Both the position numbers and the translations under genes were made by a program. Below, one piece after another: positions 43,041 to 48,918 of a DNA stretch of 64,000 nucleotides; the stretch's first letter is position 1; every line of letters starts with the position of its first letter. The DNA comes from Armatimonadota bacterium (GTDB lineage Bacteria > Armatimonadota > Fimbriimonadia > Fimbriimonadales > Fimbriimonadaceae). A model generated the notes under the pieces. The model saw nothing but the letters and a program-made list of their open reading frames with translations, was not told the DNA's origin and ran no database searches. The DNA lies in assembly GCA_018268315.1 (NCBI GenBank), contig JAFDWU010000001.1:978759-1042758 (forward strand), given 5' to 3'.

Positions 43041-43316
43041 ATGAATTAATATAGAGATTACAGGCGTTATGAGTCGAAAACCACGCGGGGATGAGCTTAG
43101 AGAGGATGAGGCCAAGCAGGTGCTCATTTCGGCTGAGCTTCATCGGAGGCTCTATAATGCCGCCTGGTGGGAAGAGCGCAGTTTGCCAGACCTAATTGAG
43201 TTCATTACGGGAAACTGGCTGGATCAGCGAGAAAGGGAACGGGGAAAGAAGTATTCGAAAGCTCGGGGCAAGCATGGACCAGGACCCGAGAGCTACCAAT
43301 CCGATAATTAATTCAT
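43041..43316. repeat. Ten-base inverted repeats flanking the RHH gene
   Basis: ATGAATTAAT at 43041-43050 and ATTAATTCAT at 43307-43316 bracket the 80-residue gene; the second copy contains its stop codon. They may be operator half-sites for autoregulation or terminal repeats of a miniature element. No target-site duplication is obvious. Confidence 0.4.
43069..43311 (+). CDS. Small ribbon-helix-helix-like DNA-binding protein
   Basis: 80 residues. Residues about 15-55 follow the ribbon-helix-helix (CopG/Arc) pattern: a short strand AKQVLISAEL, helix 1 HRRLYNAAWWEER, Ser-Leu-Pro turn and helix 2 DLIEFITGNWLDQR. Arg/Lys-rich ends (SRKPRGDELRED and ERGKKYSKARGKHG) suit DNA binding. It is framed by 10-base inverted repeats that may be its operator. 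GC is lower than in the neighbouring genes. No toxin partner follows; the next 526 bases hold no gene. Could also be an antitoxin remnant. Confidence 0.6.
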   Translation: MSRKPRGDELREDEAKQVLISAELHRRLYNAAWWEERSLPDLIEFITGNWLDQRERERGKKYSKARGKHGPGPESYQSDN

Positions 43317-43390
43317 GGATTCCGCGCGGCTTTTTCAAAGTGTGAACGTCTAGAGCTATAAAGGCGTCAAAGAAAAGCCGAGCAAATCAG

Positions 43391-43722
43391 TTGGGGCCGT
43401 GGCTAGACCATGGCATATCCGGGGAGAACCGGGGTTCTGCTTAGGAACGGCCCCAAATCGGCTCGCTCGAACCCATATAAGAATGGGATGGGAGCGGGTT
43501 TGTTGTCCATAAAGACGCATCGTAGTGAGGATGTGATCCAATTATTTGGCCGCAAAGCAGCTCTTTGCGTGATCCGCCACCGTTGCCTTCACCAGATACA
43601 GTTCCGCGGTAAGCTAAGTCTTCAGATTAGCAAGTTTTGCTGACTGAGTTTGTGGCCCGGGGAGTAGGCACTCGTTGTTCAAGCGGAGCGCTTCCAAACT
43701 CCTCCGGGCTTTCGTTTTATGG
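43391..43722 (+). ncRNA. Structured non-coding stretch, candidate small RNA or long 3' UTR
   Basis: Bases 43312-43837 contain no plausible gene. Four hairpins lie in one direction: a 10-base perfect stem TTGGGGCCGT (43391-43400) with ACGGCCCCAA (43447-43456); CCCAT/ATGGG (43472-43487) enclosed by GCTC/GAGC; CGCAAAG/CTTTGCG (43551-43569); and a long GCCCGGGGAGT (43655-43665) with ACTCCTCCGGGC (43698-43709) followed by TTTCGTTTT, an intrinsic terminator. This suggests a + strand transcript ending near 43720. I see no match to tmRNA, RNase P, SRP or 6S landmarks. Confidence 0.4.
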
Positions 43723-43772
43723 GCATGACTCTTGCCCTCAGCGACATTGTAGCATGCATTACAGTGATAACG

Positions 43773-43831
43773 CTTGATTATGCGAAATTCTGCACAAATA
43801 TTCTTAATTATGCTGATAATGCGGCTATAAT
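43773..43831 (+). promoter_or_regulatory. Promoter and direct-repeat operator of the winged-helix gene
   Basis: CTTGATTATGC (43773-43783) and CTTAATTATGC (43803-43813) are direct repeats 30 bases apart; TATAAT (43826-43831) lies 6 bases before the ATG at 43838. The layout suggests a leaderless message with an operator in the -35 region. Confidence 0.5.
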
Positions 43832-43837
43832 GTTGGC

Positions 43838-44794
43838 ATGAGTCGAGATAATCAAGCGCCCAATCAGCAGTCATTCGATCAAGCAGCTTTAGAATTGGAT
43901 GGGCTAAAGCCAGGATTCGCAAGAGTCAGAGCTATCAGTAACTTTGGCTATGATGCTAAGTCAATTCCCCCCGGAGCTATCATCGATGTGGACCTGGACA
44001 CGCTAAATCTCGAGTCATTCGTGGAGGCCGGGTTATTCGAAGTCATTGCGTCCCGCCCTCGTGAAATTGAAAAGAAGAGGGATAGGTCAACTATCGAGTT
44101 TCCGTACGGTGATCTAGATGACGCGATTGCTGTGGCAAAAGCGGTCGCGGAGCATGGCGGCGGATGCAGTCCAGACCAACTCGCTCAAATGCTCGGCCAT
44201 GAAAATGTACGGAGCGGAGCTTTTGTCCAGAAGATAGGAACTGCGCGCATCTTTAGAGTGATCGTAAGGAATGGAACGACGTTGGAGCTTACTGAGCTTG
44301 GGTGGGCCATCTTACAGCCAGACTTTTCTCCTCAGGCTAAGGTAGATGCATTCCTAAGCGTTCCACTTTACCGCCGCATCTTTGACAACTACAGGGGAAA
44401 TCTCCTTCCTTCGGACGCCGCGTTAGAGGGGTTCTTAGTCAGCGTTGGCGTGGTTGCCACCCAGGCTGGTCGGGTACGACAGGCCTTTCAGCGATCAGCG
44501 CAACAGGCAGGATTCTTTGCCGGTGCAAACAGATCTAGGTTAATCATCCCAATCGGATGCACCGAAGATGGATCTTCCCAATATTTCGAAGCCCGGCGGC
44601 CTGTCGCGCAAGACGGTCCCTCCAGGCAGGCGAGTGGATTGATTGACATGCCAAACCTTCCACCAGCCATTGCTGGAATTCTAACGACATTGCCTTTAGC
44701 TGAGGGCGAAACTTGGACAAACACCGAGTTGGAAGAGTGGCTGGCGATGTTTGGTGGGGTCCTGAGAGTGGCGTTTAAGGCTAAGCTAAAGTAG
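43838..44794 (+). CDS. Winged-helix-type protein, 318 residues, family not recognised
   Basis: I do not recognise a named family. The first 75 residues (RVRAISNFGYDAKSIPPGAIIDVDLDTLNLESFVEAGLFEVI) look like a small beta-barrel or ribosomal-type domain. Residues about 85-165 (DLDDAIAVAKAVAEHGGGCSPDQLAQMLGHENVRSGAFVQKIGTARIFRVI) and 165-230 (LTELGWAIL...FLSVPLYRRIFDNYRG...LVSVGV) read as winged-helix domains. FQRSAQQAGFFAG precedes a beta strand, and the C-terminus has a helical pair ending in GGVLRVAFKAKLK. GC is lower than around it and it has its own promoter with repeats, suggesting an acquired, self-regulated gene. No nuclease or toxin motif is visible. Confidence 0.6.
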   Translation: MSRDNQAPNQQSFDQAALELDGLKPGFARVRAISNFGYDAKSIPPGAIIDVDLDTLNLESFVEAGLFEVIASRPREIEKKRDRSTIEFPYGDLDDAIAVAKAVAEHGGGCSPDQLAQMLGHENVRSGAFVQKIGTARIFRVIVRNGTTLELTELGWAILQPDFSPQAKVDAFLSVPLYRRIFDNYRGNLLPSDAALEGFLVSVGVVATQAGRVRQAFQRSAQQAGFFAGANRSRLIIPIGCTEDGSSQYFEARRPVAQDGPSRQASGLIDMPNLPPAIAGILTTLPLAEGETWTNTELEEWLAMFGGVLRVAFKAKLK

Positions 44795-44803
44795 GCTGCG
44801 CAC

Positions 44804-45388
44804 CTAAAAGCGGATCATCCCCAAAACATACAGTTGGTTCTGGCCGTCGTTAGGCTTCTTCCTGCCCCCATTCGAGATGTGCAGCAGCCGAATGCCTAGC
44901 ATCGCCTCATGCTTGCCCATCGGATAAAAATAGCCCGAGCCCAGCATCGGGGTCGTATTCATATTCAGATTCAAATCGTGGCTGGTCTGGCTAACATACT
45001 GCGCCCCAAAACCAATATCGAAATAGAAGCCGTGATCCTTCTCAACCGGCGTGCGATACCGCGCGATCGCCAGTGCTCCCACCGCAAAATCGAAGGTCGA
45101 GGAGTTCGTATCCACGCCGCTGCTGTGGGTGAAGTCGCCATAAACCTCGTAAACCATCTGTGCGGGTATTCCATGGAAGCTCAAGCGCCTATCCGGACGG
45201 CCGTAGCCGTAAAGAAAGCCGATACCGGTGCGAATCTCCTCCGTGCCGAGCACTTTCAGCGAGCGGCCCGCGAAAAGCCCGAAGTAGGTGCTTTGGTCGC
45301 GCACATCCATTAAGTGCTGCGCCTGAGCGGCAAAAGCGGACGAAGCAAGGGCGAGGATAAGGGTAGGTTTGAGTGCGTTCACGTTCAT
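44804..45388 (-). CDS. PagL-like lipid A 3-O-deacylase
   Basis: Outer-membrane beta-barrel enzyme that removes the 3-O acyl chain from lipid A. 194 residues with a signal peptide (LILALASSAFAAQAQ). The C-terminal motif LHISNGGRKKPNDGQN matches the PagL family pattern with catalytic His and Ser (H-x-S-N-x-G...P-N-x-G-x-N), and alternating strands fill the middle. Its presence argues that this organism has lipid A. It is convergent with the winged-helix gene (9-base gap) and divergent from der. Confidence 0.82.
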   Translation of the reverse strand: MNVNALKPTLILALASSAFAAQAQHLMDVRDQSTYFGLFAGRSLKVLGTEEIRTGIGFLYGYGRPDRRLSFHGIPAQMVYEVYGDFTHSSGVDTNSSTFDFAVGALAIARYRTPVEKDHGFYFDIGFGAQYVSQTSHDLNLNMNTTPMLGSGYFYPMGKHEAMLGIRLLHISNGGRKKPNDGQNQLYVLGMIRF

Positions 45389-45420
45389 TTCAGGTTGATC
45401 AGGTAGTCTGACACAAGCCC

Positions 45421-46770
45421 ATGAGATCGAAATTGCCTGTTGTCGTTATCGTGGGACGGCCCAACGTGGGCAAGAGCACCTTCTTCAATCGCCTTGTGCG
45501 CCGCCGAGTGGCGGTTGTTGAGGATCAGCCCGGCATTACACGGGACCGTCTTTACGCCGAGACCGAATGGCGCGGCAAGCGCTTTACCGTCGTTGATACC
45601 GGCGGAATCGTCTTCCAGGAAACCGACCCCCTTGCCGAGCAAATCCGCGTGCAAGCTAACGTCGCCGTTGAAGAAGCCGACGTGGTGCTGTTCCTTACCG
45701 AGGCCACCGCGGGCGTTCATCCTGACGACAAAGACCTTGCCAAGCAGCTTCGCGGAATCAAGAAACCGATTTATGTGGTGGTCAACAAGGCAGATAACCC
45801 GAACCGCGATCTGGATGCAACGGAGTTTTATTCCCTAGGCATTGGGGAAATATTCCCCATAAGTAGCCTTCATGGACGGGGTGTTGCTGGCCTTCTCGAT
45901 AAGGTCGTGGAGCATCTTCCGGACGTCACCACCGAGGCGGGCAAGGATGAAATCCGCATCGCCATCATCGGCCGTCCGAACGTGGGCAAATCCTCTTTGG
46001 TCAACGCCTTCACCGGCGAGCAGCGCATGATCGTCAGCGACATCGCGGGCACTACGCGCGATGCCATCGACACGGCCTTAGATTATTGCGGCGAGCGCAT
46101 TCGCTTGGTGGATACCGCTGGCATTCGGCGGCGAGGCAAGATTCAAGGCACGATCGAGTACTACATGGTCGACCGCGCCACCAAAGCGATCGAGCGCGCC
46201 GACTGCGCCATCGTGGTGATCGATGGCTCCGAAGCGCTCACCGATGGCGATAAGCGCATTGCAAAGATCGCCGTTGATTCCGGCAAGGGGATGGTGCTTG
46301 CGGTAAACAAGTGGGATACGAAGGAGCCGCCGGACGGCCATCCGCGAGAAAAGAGCCTGCTTAAGCGCGATTTCGTGCGGATCATCCGGGATCAGACCCC
46401 GGAGTTCGCATACGCCGAAGTGGTTTTCACCAGCGCGAAGGAAAGCGCGGGGCTGGAGCCCGTTCTTGATGCCGCAATTCAGGCGGTTGAGAACTACAAT
46501 TTCCGCATCAGCACCGGCCAGCTGAACCGCATTGTGCAAGACGCCGTGTTCGAGCGCCCCTACACCACTCGGGGCCGCCCGCTGAAGATCTACTACGCAA
46601 CCCAGGTCAGCACGCGCCCGCCAACCATCGCGGTGTTCTGCAACGACCCCGACCTGATGCACTTTTCCTACCAGCGCTACTTGATGAACAAGATTCGCGC
46701 CGTCTATCCGATGCCCGGCACACCGGTTCGGCTGATCCTGAAGAGCAGCCACAGCAAAGAAGACAAATAA
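45421..46770 (+). CDS. der: Ribosome-assembly GTPase Der (EngA)
   Basis: Two GTPase domains in tandem: G1 motifs VGRPNVGKSTFFNRL (about 12-26) and IGRPNVGKSSLVNAF (about 182-196), G3 DTGG and DTAGIRRRG, G4 NKAD and NKWD, followed by a KH-like C-terminal domain (RPPTIAVFCNDPDLMHFSYQRYLMN). 449 residues, normal. Acts in 50S subunit maturation. Start ATG 45421 is directly at the conserved N-terminus. It is followed, after 61 bases, by the radical SAM gene. Confidence 0.97.
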   Translation: MRSKLPVVVIVGRPNVGKSTFFNRLVRRRVAVVEDQPGITRDRLYAETEWRGKRFTVVDTGGIVFQETDPLAEQIRVQANVAVEEADVVLFLTEATAGVHPDDKDLAKQLRGIKKPIYVVVNKADNPNRDLDATEFYSLGIGEIFPISSLHGRGVAGLLDKVVEHLPDVTTEAGKDEIRIAIIGRPNVGKSSLVNAFTGEQRMIVSDIAGTTRDAIDTALDYCGERIRLVDTAGIRRRGKIQGTIEYYMVDRATKAIERADCAIVVIDGSEALTDGDKRIAKIAVDSGKGMVLAVNKWDTKEPPDGHPREKSLLKRDFVRIIRDQTPEFAYAEVVFTSAKESAGLEPVLDAAIQAVENYNFRISTGQLNRIVQDAVFERPYTTRGRPLKIYYATQVSTRPPTIAVFCNDPDLMHFSYQRYLMNKIRAVYPMPGTPVRLILKSSHSKEDK

Positions 46771-46771
46771 A

Positions 46772-46839
46772 AGTAGAAATATAGTAGACAACTAGTAGAC
46801 ATATACGCGAAATATGCAGACATAATATGATATGTCTGC
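46772..46839 (+). promoter_or_regulatory. Phased AGTAGA repeats and inverted repeat before the radical SAM gene
   Basis: AGTAGA begins at 46772, 46783 and 46794, exactly 11 bases apart. Further on GCAGACAT (46816-46823) and ATGTCTGC (46832-46839) form a perfect 8-base inverted repeat whose right arm begins with the start codon. Similar AGTAGA repeats precede recA. A regulator binding one face of the helix is a reasonable guess. Confidence 0.5.
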
Positions 46840-47662
46840 GCAGCCGATCCTTATTGATCTGGAGCCAAGCTGGAATCGCCGCCTTGGTCCGGCATTCATT
46901 TCAGAGGTCCCCAACGCCAAGGCGCTGAAGAAGGGCGTCGGCATGCTGAAGGATTTCGACTTCACGCTCAACCCCTACATCGGGTGCGCGTTTGGATGCA
47001 GCTATTGCTATGCGGCGGCGTTCGTGGCAGATGAAGAGAAGCGCGAGGACTGGGGCAAATGGGTAGAGGTCAAGACTTCGGCAGCCCATGAGCTGAGGAA
47101 GACCGACCTTCGCAATAAGCGCGTCTACATGAGCTCGGCGACCGACCCCTACCAGCCGGTTGAGGCGCATACAATGCTCACCCGCTCGCTGCTAGAGGCG
47201 ATGCTGGAGCCGTTCCGCCAACCGATGCTAACGGTGCAAACCCGCAGCCCGCTTGTTACCCGCGATATCGACCTGCTGAAGCGCTTCGATTGGGTTCAGG
47301 TAAACATGAGCGTCACCACCGATTGCGACGACATCCGCCGCGCTTTCGAGCCCTCCTGCCCGAGCATTGAGCGCAGGCTTGAAGCGGTGCAGGAACTGAA
47401 GGATGCGGGAATCCGCACGCAGATCTGCCTCGCTCCCTTGTTGCCACTGCGGGACGCCACTGGGTTTGGCAAACGGCTGCGCGAGCTGGCGGCAGATCGC
47501 TATGTTGTGGGCGCTTTTCACGACACGGACCGCAAGTTTGCCGCCTCAACCCGCGATGCCGGTCTGAGAACCGCGCGGGAGTGGAATTGGGATTACCGAA
47601 GCTACCGAGTGGCGGTTTCCCTGCTTCGCAAGGAGTTGTCGCACCTCTCAGAATGGTCGTGA
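46832..47662 (+). CDS. Radical SAM protein of the spore-photoproduct-lyase (SplB-like) group
   Basis: 276 residues. The iron-sulfur cluster motif Cys52-x3-Cys56-x2-Cys59 (GCAFGCSYCYAAAF) is followed by the TIM-barrel segments YMSSATDPYQPVE, LTVQTRSPLVTRDIDLL, QVNMSVTTD and TQICLAPLLPL. The order and motifs match the SPL-like family; canonical SplB repairs UV spore photoproduct, but most relatives in non-sporulating bacteria are of unknown function. The phased AGTAGA repeats upstream, also at recA, make a DNA-damage role possible. No photolyase gene is near. Confidence 0.82.
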   Translation: MSAQPILIDLEPSWNRRLGPAFISEVPNAKALKKGVGMLKDFDFTLNPYIGCAFGCSYCYAAAFVADEEKREDWGKWVEVKTSAAHELRKTDLRNKRVYMSSATDPYQPVEAHTMLTRSLLEAMLEPFRQPMLTVQTRSPLVTRDIDLLKRFDWVQVNMSVTTDCDDIRRAFEPSCPSIERRLEAVQELKDAGIRTQICLAPLLPLRDATGFGKRLRELAADRYVVGAFHDTDRKFAASTRDAGLRTAREWNWDYRSYRVAVSLLRKELSHLSEWS

Positions 47663-47730
47663 ACTGTACTGTAACGGCAAGCGATTGAAGCCGTTGGATT
47701 GGTAACATGAACCTAATCGCAGGCCCGACC

Positions 47731-48855
47731 ATGAGAGTTCCTTTCTATAACATCAAAGCGCAATACGAAGAATTGTCCAGCCAGCTTGACCAGGTGGTTC
47801 ACGAGGTCATTTCCGGCGGCGCGTACGTGATGGGCCCCCATCACAAGAAGTTTGAAGAGGAGATGGCGAAGTATCAAGGTGTGAAGCACGCCATCGCCGT
47901 GAACTCGGGCACCGATGCCCTTCGCATTTCCTACGATGCGGCCGGTTTCGGCCCTGGCGATGAGGTCATCACCACCGCCTTTACGTTCGTTGCAAGCGTT
48001 GAGACCATCGTCCAGACCGGCGCGACTCCGGTGTTTGTCGATATTGATGAGACCACGTTCCAGATGGACCCTGCGAAGCTGGAAGCCGCGATCACACCGC
48101 GTACGCGCGGCATCGTGCCGATCCACCTCTTTGGCCAGATGTGCGATATGGAGCGCATCATGGCGATTGCCGCCAAGCACAACCTTGTGGTGGTGGAAGA
48201 CGCCGCCCAGGCCATCGGCGCCACCCGTAACGGCAAGTACGCGGGTTCCTACGGAGTCGCGGCGGGCCTTAGCTTCTATGTAACCAAGAATTTGGGCGCA
48301 GCCGGCGATGGCGGCATGATCATCACGAATTCCGATGAGATCGCCGAGAAATGCCGCTCGATCCGCGTTCACGGCATGGGTCGGGAGCGCTACTACTACG
48401 ATTATTTGGGCTACACCTCCCGCCTGGATGAAATTCAGGCCGCCATCATGGCGGTTAAGCTGACGAAACTGAACGAATGGAATCAGCGCCGCGCGAAGCT
48501 TGCGGCGGTCTATCAGGACCTGCTGCGCGAGGCCGATGTGGTAACCCCCCAGCTCCTGGAAGGCAATACCACGACGTGGCATCAGTACACCATCCGCACC
48601 TCGCGCCGCGATGAGCTACAGGCACACCTGAAGGAGTCGGGCATCGACTCGATGATCTACTACCCGGTGCCGATCCACTACCATGAGCCGTACAAGCGCT
48701 TTGCGAAGGGCCAGGGCAGCCTGCCGGTCACCGAGAAGGTGAGCCTGGAGTGCCTCAGCCTGCCGATTCATCAGCACCTTACTGTGGAAGAGGTCACCTA
48801 CGTGGCAAACATGGTGAAGGCACTGCTGCCGAAATCGGCTGCTGCCGCTCGGTAA
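47731..48855 (+). CDS. DegT/DnrJ/EryC1 sugar aminotransferase
   Basis: PLP-dependent aminotransferase acting on nucleotide keto-sugars. ATG 47731 gives the family start (RVPFYNIKAQYEELSSQ); an upstream ATG at 47707 would add eight residues. Lys in FYVTKNLGAAGDGG (about 184) binds PLP; NSGTDALRISYDA, PVFVDIDE and VVVEDAAQAIGA are the usual cofactor loops. About 374 residues. Likely makes an amino sugar for surface polysaccharide. No other sugar-nucleotide gene is adjacent, so the product is unknown. It is convergent with the amidohydrolase operon. Confidence 0.92.
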   Translation: MRVPFYNIKAQYEELSSQLDQVVHEVISGGAYVMGPHHKKFEEEMAKYQGVKHAIAVNSGTDALRISYDAAGFGPGDEVITTAFTFVASVETIVQTGATPVFVDIDETTFQMDPAKLEAAITPRTRGIVPIHLFGQMCDMERIMAIAAKHNLVVVEDAAQAIGATRNGKYAGSYGVAAGLSFYVTKNLGAAGDGGMIITNSDEIAEKCRSIRVHGMGRERYYYDYLGYTSRLDEIQAAIMAVKLTKLNEWNQRRAKLAAVYQDLLREADVVTPQLLEGNTTTWHQYTIRTSRRDELQAHLKESGIDSMIYYPVPIHYHEPYKRFAKGQGSLPVTEKVSLECLSLPIHQHLTVEEVTYVANMVKALLPKSAAAAR

Positions 48856-48877
48856 AGAACTCCATCAAAAACGAAAC

Positions 48878-48907
48878 AGAGCCGCCCGGCTGACGCCGGA
48901 CGGCTCT
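48878..48907 (-). terminator. Intrinsic terminator of the amidohydrolase operon
   Basis: AGAGCCG (48878-48884) pairs with CGGCTCT (48901-48907), with an inner CGGC/GCCG stem and TGAC loop. On the minus strand it is followed by TTTCGTTTTT, on the plus strand by a poorer tail, so it mainly ends the minus-strand operon. Confidence 0.8.
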
Positions 48908-48918
48908 AGTTGCGTCTC

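Noticed and set aside
43391..43456. A tRNA or tmRNA end in the GGGGCCGT hairpin
   Set aside because: No T-loop consensus, no anticodon arm of the right size, and no tag-coding or CCA end.
43614..43922. A 102-residue reading on the minus strand across the terminator
   Set aside because: It runs through the hairpin and the promoter of the winged-helix gene with no protein-like pattern.
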